Positions 44,641-56,655 of a DNA stretch of 64,000 bases are shown here, piece after piece; the first letter of the stretch is position 1; each line of letters opens with the position of its first letter. Origin of the DNA: Emydura subglobosa (taxonomy: Eukaryota; Chordata; Testudines; Chelidae); the NCBI GenBank assembly GCA_007922225.1, contig ML679959.1, positions 23,286,118 to 23,350,117 of the forward strand, read 5' to 3'. A program made the position numbers and the translations under genes. The notes beneath the pieces were generated by a model. That model was given only the letters and a program-made list of their open reading frames with translations, made no database searches and had not been told where the DNA came from.

Positions 44641-45640
44641 AAGGATACACAAGGATACCTTTTCTTTTGGTCCATGTAAGCTGCAGATCAGAAAATGTAT
44701 GCCTGATCAATAGCATGAAAACATACTGAAATCAATCATGTAACAGTTTTTAGTGATATTTTAATAATGGACATATTTCAACTGGTACGTATGTTTTAAT
44801 ATTTTAGTGGCACCTGCTTGCAGCCCTACACTTAAAGATGTGTTAGAATGTCTGTCCTAAATGGTGACTTTATTGAGTTTATCATTTTACTGTTAAAAAA
44901 AAAAATTAGTTGCTGACTTAAGCTTGACCCAGAAGGACACAGGAGCATATTTGTAATGACATTTTTTAAAATGCAGTTTGACAGGTTTATAAGATGTCCA
45001 ACTGTTTCTAAAAAAAATTGTACACTCAGATGTTTTTTGTTTTCTTGTAACTCAACCACAGCTGGGGTTTTTGAACAGAAATGTTGCTCTCTGTTAATCT
45101 ACAGTGATTGATTCTTTGTGGGGTTTTATGGCACCATGGTAATGTTTCAAACAGCAGCTACTACATATATGCTGAGTTAATTGTCTTCCCTAATCATTTC
45201 TCATGCATTTTTAAGACCATCCCGTTTGCACTTCTCTGGCAGCACCAAAGGGCTGAGATTTGGCCAAGTGAGATATCTCCTAAGTGGTGAGGAGTTCTCA
45301 ACTGGTATAAAGCAGTCATGCAAGATATTGCACCAGATGCCCCTTTCTATCCTGCCCCTCCCTCTGACCCACACATACCCCTCCTCCAGCGTATGGAGTG
45401 TGCCAGGGCAGGGAAAGAACATGCCAAGGATGGAGTGGATTTCTTCTCTACTTCACCAATCCCCTGTTCCTGTACTAGTGGTATACCGTAAAGCAGCCCC
45501 TAGACTTCTCACATAGGAGTTGAGCTAATTGTCCCTCAAAGTATGACTCCCTGACATTGCCCCATCCCTGTTCTCCTGTGCTAGGTGGAGTTTAGCTGAT
45601 GGACAGACTCTGACCCTGAGATTAACACAAATTTAGATTT
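44641..45640. other. No recognisable feature
   Basis: Unique-looking sequence with short A/T runs. Incidental open frames only. Confidence 0.4.
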
Positions 45641-45740
45641 GATATTGGGCCCAATCCTGCTTCCAGTGAAACCAATAGAAAAAAGCCCATTGAATTCAGT
45701 CCTAATGTTTGTAAAATGCTTTGAACGTTAAGTATTAAGT
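45641..45740. repeat. Short palindromic element plus SINE core scrap
   Basis: The phrases 'gggcccaatcctgcttccagtgaaaccaatag' and 'cattgaattcagtcc' fit the palindromic family. 'gtttgtaaaatgctttgaacgttaag' looks like a SINE core scrap. Confidence 0.45.
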
Positions 45741-46183
45741 ATGTTTTTTTGAAATCTGTAGAGAGTGCTGGCTCTGGGAATCACCTCCCTGCTCCTTAAT
45801 CCTGCATCATCTCAGTCCTCAACCAGACTCTGGAATCTCAAAGAAGATTTGGATTCAGTTAGATGAATGACTTATTTCAAGAGAACTAGTTGGTCTCTTC
45901 CTACTAATGACGTATATGCATGATGGACATTATCATTGGAATTAGGTTACATTATTACTACTTTATGTTGTTACTGAGACATTACAATACACTCTATATA
46001 TCTTTTAAATGCATTTAAATACATATCGATTATATGCATCTGTCTGAGGTAAATGTATTGTTCTCTTCAATATATTTGCTAATAGTATGTGTGGGTTTTA
46101 AGCAGATCCTTGGAGAGGGGGTTCCATAAATTACTCCAGTTAGAAACTTTTCTTACCCAATAATACTAGTGCATTGTACTGCT
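45741..46183. other. No recognisable feature
   Basis: Unique-looking, AT-rich. Confidence 0.4.
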
Positions 46184-46209
46184 CTTTTTCTTTTCTTTTC
46201 TTTTCTTTT
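46184..46209. repeat. (CTTTT)n pentanucleotide repeat
   Basis: Five TTTTC units just before an hAT-type MITE. Confidence 0.9.
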
Positions 46210-46251
46210 ATTGAGCATCCATAACTCCTTCCGATCTAGTACGGGATAGAC

Positions 46252-46843
46252 CAACGGTTCCCAACCTAGGGCGTGGGACCCCCTTGGGGGGCACCAAAGA
46301 TTACAGGGGGTCCCTGAGGCTTCAGTAATATTGAGATCATTTAGTGCCCCAAACCCTGTGCCAGCCGGACGCAGCAGCCTCAAGCTCTGGGCTGGCTGGA
46401 ACGGAGGCGCAGCCCCCTGGAGGAAGCAGCAGCCCCAAGCTCCATGCCAGCCAGAGTGGAAGAGCAGCCCCCCCTCACAACCCCAAGCTGGGTGAGCACC
46501 CGGCCGGAGCAGAGCAGCGCTGCGCCGGTGAGGGCCTGGAGCCACCCCAGCCAACCCGCCAGAAGCGCCCACTGCTTCCATTACCTTCTGTCCATGAGAG
46601 ATGGGAAGAGGTGGGGCCACACGTGACATGCGGTGGCGACTGCACCAGGGAAGGCTTAGCTTTTTACTCAGATAAGAATAATTTATTATTATTATTATTT
46701 GTTTATGTAATTTTGTGGTATTATTATTATCTTGATATGTGTTTATAGGGGTTATATGTATTTATGGCTGGGTGGGGAGACGACGCATAATTTACTTAGT
46801 GTTAACTAGTGGGGCTTTCACTCAAAAAGGTTGGGAACCACTG
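46252..46843. mobile_element. hAT-type MITE, 592 bp
   Basis: The left end caacggttcccaacct and right end aaggttgggaaccactg are inverted copies (15 of 16 or better). The inside is GC-rich at 46340-46640, with an ATT/TTA microsatellite at 46680-46735. A 158-codon minus-strand frame over the GC-rich part is incidental. Eight-base flanks (ggatagac, gacactgt) do not match, so the duplication has decayed or the right boundary is shifted. Confidence 0.75.
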
Positions 46844-47164
46844 GACACTGTTATCAGTTGAGGCTGACTGGACATTCAAGAGCTCAGAAGCAAAGACCTC
46901 ATAAGGCACATTACCAACAAATGTACAATTATTTTCTTTCCTGAGCATCGTTTCATGTGGTAATCAAAAGAAGGAGGGAAGAATTTTGTTGTCTTGAAGA
47001 GAAAACACACTCTGAACCGTGAAACTGCTCAACGTAAAAAAATAAAGTGGACATGGACTTACGCCTGAGTATTCTCACTGCATTGGCAGAGTCATGACTC
47101 AGCAAAGATTTCACATAGTCACTGTGTTACACTTTCTGATCATGGTTTAATTTAGCCATACAGT
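46844..47164. other. No recognisable feature
   Basis: Unique-looking sequence. Confidence 0.4.
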
Positions 47165-47397
47165 AAGGGCATGTCTGGATAGGCAAAAAAGGAGTTCTTT
47201 TCATTTGTGTTAGCTCAACTGAGCTGGCTAACATGGCTTTAAATACACTAGACTAGGATGTGTACTAACACAGCTTTTCAATCAACTTAACTGAGGTAAC
47301 TCAACTGAGGTAACACGGTGCAGGGGCATCAAGACAGGGTCTCAGATTCAGCTTCATCTAGTTTTTATTGAGTGCATTAACTAAAGACATACCTGGC
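47165..47397. mobile_element. MITE with GCATGTCT-type ends
   Basis: It begins 'aagggcatgtctggatagg' and ends 'ctaaagacatacct', whose complement starts 'aggtatgtcttta'. The inside has 'gttagctcaactgag', 'actaacacagc' and 'gaggtaacacggtgcagg', words of a familiar turtle MITE. Confidence 0.65.
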
Positions 47398-47532
47398 CTC
47401 AACCCAACTCAGCTGATGCAAAACTGTGCAACTCTGTCCTGGAAGAGATTAGAATGACCACAGATTGCTGCTTTTTAGACAAATCACTTCTCGCCTCAGC
47501 TTTCCCACTATTATGCAGTTTTAAAAAAAAAA

Positions 47533-47812
47533 TCCTATCATGGTCTTATGGCTAAGGCACTAAATTGGGAGACTTGGGTTTAATTCCCAACGGTATCACC
47601 ACTTTCCTGTGAGACTTTAAGCAAGTCACTTCATCCGTCTGTGCCTTCATTTCCCATCTGTAAAGTGAGGTTAATATTTCCTTGGTTTGTATTACCTGTT
47701 TAGATTGGAAGTGTTTTGGATCAGGGGCTGTCTCTTATCTCATGGATTTACAATGCTTAATTCCCTACCTGAGGCAGTACTGTCATACAAATATTAAATA
47801 GTAATAAATTAG
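47533..47812 (+). repeat. Full-length MIR/L2-tailed SINE, plus strand
   Basis: Box A-like 'tatggctaaggc' (47549-47560) and box B-like 'gggtttaattcc' (47576-47587) are both well kept. The core 'gcaagtcacttcatccgtctgtgcc' and 'catctgtaaagtgagg' follows, then the tail 'tggatttacaatgc...ctgaggcagtactgtcatacaaat'. It ends in an (AAT)-rich stretch. Confidence 0.85.
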
Positions 47813-49574
47813 GGAAGAAGAGAGAGAAACAGGTCTTATTCTTATAATTTATTTTAGTTTTTTCAGGGTACCTCAGTACCACTATGATAAATATTGTGAA
47901 TAACCAGATACACAGCCCTGCTGTAGGGGGAATGATCAAGCAGGAGGGAAAAGAAAAGATGAATTCCCATTGTGATGTTTTATTTTGATGTGTCGGGTTG
48001 ATGGTTTACAATAACTGTTTGGTATCCAAAGGGAAAAAGGACTATTATACCAATAATGTATCATACTGCAGGCTGTATACAGCTTTAATTGTATCAGTGT
48101 ATGTCCTGAAAGTTGACTCTGCAGATCTGCTGTGATTAAAGGATTTTCATATGAGATAATCCTATGAGTCTGCGGGAAGCTGAGTTAATTTTTGTTTTAT
48201 ATTTTAATGTCTAAAACCCTAATAACAAACCTCAAAATGACCAGTCAAGTTTGGGGAGAAGCCCCACATTTTTTTCTTCAATGCAGTAGCATTTAGGATC
48301 TCGTTTCCCAGTGGGACATGTTATCTCCTCTCCCAATTCCGGCCATAGCACCTTGGCTATCTTTTCCACATGGCTTTCTCAGGCTTCTTGAAACTCGGAC
48401 TGCAAGACAAAAGGCAATTCAGACCAGCTTGATGCTCACATATACTGAGAACTAAGCCACTAAGCAGATATCATCAAAACACATTTCACTTGTGACCTTT
48501 CACAGCCAATGAATTGGAAGGATTTTCCTTTGCTGTGGATTGAATTTAAAACTACTTCCCAGGAGTGAAAGGTCATCTCATGGAGTCATGATATCCAGTT
48601 AAAGAGTTCTATTTAGCTGTATTTAGCATCACAATGAATGTGGTTATATATTACCTGGTTTGGGAGGCTATTGAGCTGAGAATAGGGCGGTGGTGGGGGA
48701 ACAGATCCTTCATCACCCATGGAAATACACTGTAATAGTTGAGTGAAAGAACAAAGGTAAAATATTTGACTAAATCTGCCCTTAAATCTGTTCCCGTTTG
48801 CCAGCAATGTAAGTGGTCAGAACAGCATGGTTTGTGTTGCATAAAGGATGCATTCTCCACTTGATGTGTACACATTCATGGGAGTTAAGCATGCATCAAA
48901 GCAAGAATATACTATTTACCAACTTTCTGCAGAGCTTTGATCTTCAGATACGGGATGTATTGTGGTTAAAAAAAAACACAAATTCATTGATCTTGTTGCA
49001 TGAAACCAAATGCCCCCACAGCAGCAAATTGCACCACAGGCTACAAATCTAATTGGCAGCAAAAGGGCCACATACACCAGGAGATCCCATGACATTATGT
49101 ATCCTTCCAGGCCATCTCTTTTCTAGGGGGCACTCCTTCTGTTCCAGATCTTTCCTATCTAAGGCCTCTCTATTTCAGCCTTTTCCTTTCTGTTCAGGTT
49201 TCAGGAGCACCTTTCTCTCTGAGCCAAGTTCAGGTGAGGTGTAAGTATGGGCAAATCACAGAGCTGGCTGCAGTTCACGGCATGGGAAATAATTTCTGTA
49301 GACAATTTGGAAAATCTTTTGGGGTCCTTTAGTATGATGGTTGCAGTATAAAATGAGAGGTTCTACATCCCGTGTTTTACATGATAGTGCTGAGCAAATA
49401 CCACTTAGAGAATAACGTGGGTGATTTAGGTGTTTATTCTGTTTGTGAGATCACCACACCAAACTATGGTTTTTCATGAACTAAGCCATTTTTTAAAAAT
49501 TATTCAATTTTCTTAAGTGTTTGTTTTTCACTTTGTGTATTGCTTAGAATTTGCTGCACTTACGAATACTCAGA
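47813..49574. other. No recognisable gene or repeat
   Basis: Unique-looking sequence from which no exon or mobile element stands out. Confidence 0.4.
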
Positions 49575-49582
49575 ACTCATAA

Positions 49583-49988
49583 TTAAGGTTAAGATTTTGT
49601 CACAGTTATTTTTAGTGAAAGTCACGGACAGGTCACGGGCAATAAACAAAAAACATGCCCCCTCCTCCCCCCCCGGACCCATCTGTGACTTTTACTAAAA
49701 ACAATGGGTGGGGGGAAGGCTGATGGAGGACAACTGAAGCCGAGTGGAGTGGGATGAGAGCCTGAGCCCCACTGCCACTGCGGGAGGGTCCAACATCCGC
49801 CGCTGCGGCAGCTGACAGCTCCAGGGCCCCCGCCACAGCCTGAGCAACTCAGGGTCCCGCCAGCTACCTGCAGCAGCTGGGAGCTGTGGGGTCCCCACCA
49901 GCTGACAGCTCTGGCCCAGCCACCCTGAAGCGGAAAATGTCATGGAGATCTCTGAAAGTCATGGAATCCGTGGCCTAATCTTATCCTT
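49583..49988. mobile_element. MITE flanked by perfect 8-bp repeat
   Basis: The ends ttaaggttaagatt and aatcttatcctt (complement aaggataagatt) are inverted copies. ACTCATAA occurs directly outside on both sides (49575-49582 and 49989-49996), consistent with an 8-bp hAT-style target duplication. Subterminal 'agtcacggacaggtcacggg' recalls a familiar turtle MITE; the GC-rich interior has several CAGCTG words. The left terminus has two extra T bases compared with the right. Confidence 0.75.
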
Positions 49989-50037
49989 ACTCATAACTGC
50001 TGGATGTGTTAGTTATATCAGTCATGATTCACATAGA

Positions 50038-50290
50038 TTCATAGGCTCTTAAAGGCCAGTCCCTTCTTGATCCCTTATGGTCATTTTATTTGACCTCCTG
50101 TATAATATGGGCCATAGACCTCACCAAATAATTGCTGCAACAAGCCCATAATATCTGTCTGAGCTGCAGCATATTTCTGAGAAAGACATCCAGTCTTGAT
50201 GTAAAGACTTCAGACGATGGCGAATCCACCATCTCTCTAGGTGGGCGGTGTTCTATCTGTTCCCTGACTGGATGAACGTCACTCTTATAA
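50038..50290 (-). mobile_element. CR1 LINE 3' fragment, minus strand
   Basis: The plus strand begins 'agattcataggctcttaaagg' and continues 'ggtcattttatttgacctcctgtataatatgggcc...aagacatccagtcttgatgtaaagacttc...gatggcgaatccaccatctctctaggt'. This is the complement of the CR1 3' UTR and the last coding codons (the complement of VVDSPS-like sequence). The RT core is missing. Confidence 0.8.
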
Positions 50291-50514
50291 CCAGGAGGTG
50301 GGCAGCTTAAAGAAGCCAGTGGGGCTTGGAATCTCTCAGGGAGAGGGAGCAGACAGAGTTGATGGAAAACAAAAGAAAGCTTTCCTTAAAACATTCATTA
50401 AAAAAATCCTTTGGGTTTTTTTTCATCCAAACTTTGAAATTCCAGGAAAAAACTTTTTGCTTACAAAGCTGTCTAGGGCATGCCTGAGGCACCACTCCTA
50501 ACAAAGTTAAGGTT

Positions 50515-51016
50515 CTCTAAGGCAGGGGTTCCCCACCTTTTTGGCTCAAGGGCCACAAATATATTTTTTACAACCTTGAAGGGCCACCAGTCTCTGCCAG
50601 CAGCCCCCCCTCCCTCTCCACTGCAGCCAGAGGGAAGGAGTTCAGCGAGGAAGATCTCCCGTCCCCCTGGCTGCAGCCGGGAAACTGTGCACTCCACCTG
50701 GGTCCCTAGGCAGCGGCTCCCTTCTGCAGCCGGGAGATCAGTGCTCCCCTCCCTCTGGCTCCAGCAGGGACCCCAGAGCCTAGAGACCCAGGCGGAGTGC
50801 TTTGCCATGCTCCCTGCTACAGCCAGGCGGTGGGGAGCGTGATCTCCCATCCCCTTGGCTGCAACAAGACGCCTGCACCAACAACATGCTCCGCCTGAGT
50901 ACTTAGGCAGTGGCTCCCTTCTGCAGCCAGTGGGAGGGGAGCTGCGGGCCACTCTGAAAGACCCTGCTGGCCACTTTTGGCCTGCGGGCTACAGGTTGGG
51001 AACCACTGCTCTAAGG
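50515..51016. repeat. 8-bp target site duplication CTCTAAGG
   Basis: Perfect direct repeats at 50515-50522 and 51009-51016 bracket the hAT-type MITE at 50523-51008. Confidence 0.85.
50523..51008. mobile_element. hAT-type MITE, 486 bp, with perfect TSD
   Basis: The left end caggggttccccacct and right end aggttgggaaccactg (complement CAGTGGTTCCCAACCT) match at 14 of 16. The GC-rich interior has repeated 'ctgcagccgg' and 'aggcagcggctcccttctgc' words. It lacks a transposase gene, so it was moved in trans by an hAT enzyme. The exact duplication suggests a fairly recent insertion. Open frames over it (up to 159 codons) are compositional. Confidence 0.88.
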
Positions 51017-51304
51017 GTACATCTCTACTGTCATAAAAGACCCATGGCACAGCTGTGGCTGGCCCAGGTCAGCTGACTGGGGCTCAGGCTGAGGAGCCAT
51101 ACATTGCAGTGTAGACGTTCAGGCTAGAACCTGGGCTCTGAGACGCCGCAAGGGGGAGGGTCTCAGCGCCCAGTCTCCAGCTCAAGCCCGAACGTCTACA
51201 CTGCAATTTTTAGACCTACGACCCAAGCCTTGTCAGCCCAAATCAACTGACCTAGCTCTATGACTCAGCACCACCAATTTTTTATCACAGTGTAGACATA
51301 CCTG
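51013..51304. mobile_element. MITE with ACATCTCTACTGT/AGTGTAGACATACC ends
   Basis: It starts 'aagggtacatctctactgt' and ends 'acagtgtagacatacct'. The interior carries 'gcagtgtagacgttcaggct' mirrored by 'agcccgaacgtctacactgcaa', giving a long inner inverted repeat. Its left edge overlaps the right TSD of the hAT-type MITE. Confidence 0.8.
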
Positions 51305-52246
51305 CTACCTAAAATCCTGCACCCAGCCATTACAAGTCTTAAAGTGCTCGCATCCATGCGCGTGCAAGGGTCTAGTTGCAAAGGGTGCCAGCAGGCAAAT
51401 CTCAGTCTGGCTCATTCAATTCCTGCTTTGCCAAGTGAGGCATTTTTGAGGACTCTGTTGCCCTGCTATGTTAGGGAGTGTCATGTCCCACATCAAATAT
51501 ACTATTTCCCTTGCACATACTCACCCAGCTCTGCTTAAAACTCAGTATCTGCAAGGGTGGATGTGAGTAAAACACAATCTGTCAAAAGCAAACACACGAG
51601 TAGTGTAAGCATGGCCAAAATCGTTGTTACTAATGATCTGTGTTATTGATTACTTGCATTGCTGACCTGTTGTGGTGAGCACTGCATAAACACACCAGAA
51701 GGCTCTGCGCTGAAGATCTTGCAGTCTAGTTTCAGATAATGGCAAATTAAAAATTGATAAAAGGAAATCCTTTTGGCACCAGATACAGTTAGCCTGTGGA
51801 ACTCACAGCCAAAATGGATTAGACATCAATATGGATAACAAGAATATTCAGATTCTCAATAGTAAATACTAAAAATAAACAAGAGAGGTTAAAACATAAA
51901 CTGTCGGCAGGGACAGATTGTCCCATAACTGACTGCTGCAGAGCATCTTGCACTTTGATCTGAAGCACCTGGAACAGTACTGTAGGCCAGATGGACCACA
52001 GGTTGGGTCCTAGAAGGTGAAAGAACTGAGTGTACAAGCAGAAAAGTGCAGGGATGGAAAGAGTCTAAGGGGATCGGTATTAAAAACATGCACGTAGACA
52101 GGCCAACGAGGGACATAAGTTGATGGTTCTGAATGACTTTTTAAAGTTTAAAATAAAAAAAGTAGCTAAGTAAATATCAGCCATCCCTACCAGCTATCCA
52201 AATGGCCACTCTCCGTTGGAGTTTCCCTGTAGATATTAATCTAGAC
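51305..52246. other. No recognisable feature
   Basis: Unique-looking sequence with incidental short open frames. Confidence 0.4.
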
Positions 52247-52658
52247 CAGTGGTTCTCAACCAAGGCTACATGTACCCCTGAGGGTATGCAGAGGTCATCC
52301 AGGGGATACGTCAACCCATCTAGATCTTTGCCTCGTATTACAACAGGCTACATTAAAAGCACTAGCAAAATCAGTACAAACTAAAATTTCATACAGGCAA
52401 TGACTTGTTTATACAGCTCTATGTATATACACTGAAATGTAAGTACAATATTTATATTCCAATTGATTTATTTTATAATTATATGGCACAAATGAGAAAG
52501 TAAGCAATTTTTCAGTAATAGTGCACTGTGACACTTTTGTATTTTTATGTCTGATGTTATAAGCAAGTAGTTTTTAAGTGAGCTGAAACTTGGGGATACA
52601 CAAGACAAATCAGACTTCTGAAAGGATTACAGTAATCTGGAAAGGTTGATGGCCACTG
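52247..52658. mobile_element. hAT-type MITE, 412 bp, AT-rich interior
   Basis: The left end cagtggttctcaacc and right end aaggttgatggccactg are inverted copies with about three mismatches. The interior is AT-rich, unlike the GC-rich hAT-type MITEs at 46.3 and 50.5 kb, so it is a different family. No clear TSD. Confidence 0.7.
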
Positions 52659-52794
52659 CTTTAAAAGTAGGCTTTGGGGGAGAGGAGGGGTGGAGGAGAG
52701 GCTCAGATTTGCCTTGCTCTACAATATAATTAATGTTTTAATTACTTGAAAGTATTCAATGAACATTCAGTATCTTTCAGATACATGTATAGTA

Positions 52795-52885
52795 ACAGCT
52801 CAGTCCTCTAATGTAAACTCGTTTAGCACCACTGGAGTCAATGCAGGCAGTGCTGATTTACATCAGCTGAAAATTTGGCCCAAGG
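52795..52885. repeat. Copy of short palindromic dispersed element
   Basis: The phrases 'tttagcaccactggagtcaatgcaggcag' and 'tgatttacatcagctgaaaatttggccc' are in the family style. A half copy lies at 53555-53605. Confidence 0.55.
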
Positions 52886-55800
52886 GTGTTTTTTTTGTGT
52901 GTTTTGTCTGCAGTTATAAAACTTTTACTAGCTGGAATAGGGCACATACTATGCAGGAGCTCGCTTTATGCATTTAGCATAGGAAATCATCACCTTTATG
53001 CAGGCAAGTAGCAACATTTCTGGAAGGCTTGCATTGGGTGAGAGCAGATTTACACAAATGGGGTAATGCCTCCAGCACAGGCATCTGGAAATCGAGACAT
53101 GCATATTGCTTTGCGTGTTGCTTGCAGAACTGCCACTAAATTCTGACCCAGAAGACCACTGCCACAGAGTCTCAGATCTTCCAGTCATCTTCAGTTTTCC
53201 TCCTCCCACAGATTTAACCCTTACAATACTGGCTGAATTAATACTGAACATGACATAGATAGCTATGGTTTTCAAAAGGCTAATCTGTCACCTTTCTCCA
53301 CCCCCCAATTCCAAATTAGGAAACGTGCCCCCTTTTTATACAATATATCTTTTTGGATTTATGGAAATACTACATTCACACAAACCATTGATGGGTGATT
53401 CTATTAGATAGGACCCTAATAGCTCAGAATTATGCTGTGCTGTAAAGGTTTCTAAGGCAACCACATTTTTTTTTGAATGAACCATAGAGTAAAATATGTA
53501 ACAGTCTACAGAAAGCCACTGCTGTTCTAAGAACATGCACATAGCAGGATAGCTTCAGTGGAACTATCCTGATTTATACCAGCTGAGGCTTTGGCCCTTG
53601 GTGATGTGGGATGCAATATTTAGTATAATCAAGCAGTTGAAGAGTCGGACGGTACGTCAGGAGGAAGGAAAGCCCATTATAATAGTAAGTCCTCTGAGGA
53701 CTCCAATTGAGCTTTGCCTCAGGCTTTGAGTGAAGAGGAAGTGATTAGAGGAATCCGAGGAATCAAATATTGTGCTTGGTTTCAAGTTGTGAGACAATTT
53801 AGGGCGTTTCTGTTTTAGTTTTAAAGATCCAAACCCCTTGAACTCTTGGAGGAATCAGGCTCCAGTGTGGGACTTTGCAGCCTGGTTTTCTTTCATTTCC
53901 CTAAGTGTTTCCTTCCCTCCCTAGAACAGATATAATCTGGATTTAAAAAAAAAAATCTAACTCTAGTTATGTTTTCCCATTCACAAAGAGCAGTGTTCTA
54001 ACTGAAGTGATAATGGGTTGTATTTTGTATTACGAGAACACCGCCACAAAGAGAACAAAAGTCAGATTTCCATGAGAGCGCTATAATAGGCTGACTCTGA
54101 ACACAAAATGGCAGCCTCTGAAGCAAGAAGCGGGATTGCTCTCCGTTTAAAGGTGCAGTACAAATTCAAACACCTTTTAAGCTCCATATAACGTGGTTCT
54201 TACCCTAGTTTTCCCTAATTGAATCTAGTTAAGGATTCTGAACACTGGAGAATCTTAAGGAATTTTGAGAACAGTTGTTCTCAAAGTCCATAAAACCCAA
54301 CCAATAGCATGGTTTAGTCATATCTAGCTGATGAAGGTGATTGGGCCTCCCAGAGAGAGGGCAACAGTATAGGTTTCTAAAGGAAATGATTGACAGGTTC
54401 AGAGATGACTGCTAACTAACCCTTATGGCAAATATATTTAGTCAAATGCGGATTTCAGTGTGCCCCAACCCCTCCTTCCCCCTCCCTCCCTCCATCCTCT
54501 AATCAATATTGGACCATGCATGGGCTATTTTGACATTTCCACGTCAACTCTAACCTGATCCACGTGCATGTTCTTTCAAACAGAATAGTTAAAGGAGACT
54601 TTTATAATGCCAGATCTACAGTACAACAATGCAGAATAAAACATACTTTCAACTATTGTGCACTTCTTTTGCAAGAAAAACTTCTGATGCATTCTTTTAT
54701 CTACTCCATTTTATGTGGGCCAGCCCTTGTGCTTCTAGATTTTTTCCCTCTCCAAAAAAGAAATATTTATCTAATAGGTTTTCACTGCTGTCACATTTCC
54801 ATTTTTAGCACATGCAGATGCCTCACTCTGATGGAACCTTTCATTTTACTAAATGTGGAGAAGGATTTTTTTGTCCACACACCAGTTGAGCTGCAATTAA
54901 GGTTATTACAAGAAATGGATCCAGGAAAGGTTCTTGTGTAAACGAGGTCCTAGGTTCCTTGGCAACAGATTTAAAAAAAAGTAGAAATCCAGGACATTTC
55001 CTTCACAACAATCTCCTTCCATCATGTCTAGCCTTTTGTTGAGTCTTTTCATTTTTCAGTTTCTCTTCCCAAGAAAGTAGGTAGATATAACCATAGGTAT
55101 CCCAGAGCCTTTTGTTAATGCCGTAATTACAGAACAAGATTGTTCAAAGGTGTGCTTGAAGTATGCAATTTCCAATTCCCCTTTGAGGGGTCAAACATTA
55201 TTCAGCCTTTGCTTTTGATGCAAGCTAAACAAAAATCAAAGATACACCCACCAAAATTCAGGATTTGAAAGTTTCGTCACCCCATGTTTGCTGCTAATAC
55301 TTATGAAATAGAACAGAATTCTAATTTAGACATCTAGGGGGCGATAGGTTCACTCTCGTTGCTATCCTAAAGATGTAGTTCAATAACCATTATGAATTTT
55401 GTGATATTCTTGCAGTGTTTTTACTAAAAGCCAAAGCAGAATGACCCTAGTCGAACAATACATCTTGTAAAATTGCAGCAGGTGCTAAAAGCTTGAATAC
55501 TGCAAATAGTCATGGGTCTGAATGCTGTTCTGTGTACTCTTTAAGAACAATTGATATAATTTTCAGGTATCTGAAATACATAGACTCATCTGCTGCATTC
55601 TGCAAAGCAATCATGAGGTTGAAAGTGGCCTGGACCTCAGTAAGTACGCTTGAAAAACCTGTATGATGGGGATCCTGAAAGGATTTAACATTGGGGGTTT
55701 GCTGGGAGTTGGTGATGCTGTACTTCAATGTGACTGTGAAAATAACACTTAATGGGTGGACTGAGAGGGATGCCTTTAACTACTGGGACTTGAGGAAACA

Positions 55801-56078
55801 TTTTAGGTGGGATGTTTATTTTTGAGACCTTTAATCTATTTTTCTAAGGGAGCAGTCACCACATTTCCTAAAATGTTTGGACAACAGTGAGTATTTAAAG
55901 CTCCAAACAGCTTCTATCTGTTTAACAAATTCAGAGACAGCATTTCTTATGCACATTTAACAACATGGGAAAATGCATACTGCAACATGATGTATCATGA
56001 ACAGCTTGTCAGAAAATAATGTAGGTTTTGTGTTTGCTACCAGGTATTACTGGATCGAGAACACCTGACTTGTGATTT
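52886..56078. other. No recognisable gene; repeat-poor
   Basis: About 3 kb with no exon or large repeat. 53640-54240 is complex, repeat-free sequence that could be conserved. A 125-codon open frame at 54564-54941 has no domain and no splice support. Confidence 0.4.
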
Positions 56079-56106
56079 TTATTTTATTTATTTATTTATT
56101 TATTTT
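56079..56106. repeat. (TTTA)n tetranucleotide repeat
   Basis: About six ATTT units. Confidence 0.9.
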
Positions 56107-56278
56107 TGCAGCTGATTAGTGGGTGGGATTACCCACACAGATGCAGGTATTTAGGGATTAACTGCAAATCAGGCAGAATAGATAGCATCACTTAGCAGAA
56201 ATTCAAACAAGTTAACACAGTTTACCTGCTACCGTCACTTTTTAAGGTGGTCATGAAAGATACCATACTCTGATTGCT

Positions 56279-56655
56279 AATTCATAGATTCCAAAACCAG
56301 AAGGGAGCATGATGATCATCTCGCCTGACCTCCTGAATACCACAAGCTATAGAACTTCTCCAAAATAATTGCTACAGAATATTTTTTTAGGAAACATCAA
56401 ATTTTGATTTGAAAATTGTCAGTGATGAAGAATCTACCACAATGCTCATTAAGTTGTTCCAATAATTAATTATTCTCACAGTTAAAAATGTACACCTTAG
56501 TTCTAGTCTGAATGTGTCTAGCTTCAGCTTCCATGAATTGAATTGTGTTACACCTTTCTCTGCTAGATTAAAGAGGCTATTATTAATATTTGTTCCCCAT
56601 ATAGGTACTTACATACTGTAGTTAAGACACTTCTTAGCCCCTTAACCTTCTCTTT
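56279..56655 (-). mobile_element. CR1 LINE C-terminus and 3' UTR, minus strand
   Basis: On the plus strand it begins 'attcatagattccaaaaccagaaggg' (3' UTR complement). Reading the minus strand gives LTVRIINYWNNL and VVDSSSLTIFKSKFD near 56400-56490, the C-terminal RT block of CR1, with stops. It ends exactly where the Harbinger left terminus begins, so the transposon may have inserted into this CR1. Confidence 0.8.

Noticed and set aside
46153..46629. Open frame of 158 codons, minus strand
   Set aside because: It covers the GC-rich middle of a hAT-type MITE and shows no transposase motif.
47533..47620. Functional tRNA gene
   Set aside because: A and B boxes are good, but the segment continues into a SINE core and L2 tail, and no acceptor stem pairing is seen.
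50473..50952. Open frame of 159 codons, minus strand
   Set aside because: It is inside the MITE bounded by a perfect TSD; compositional only.
54564..54941. Open frame of 125 codons, plus strand
   Set aside because: No recognisable domain and no splice or promoter support. It is rich in Leu, Phe and Cys, as expected of translated T-rich DNA.
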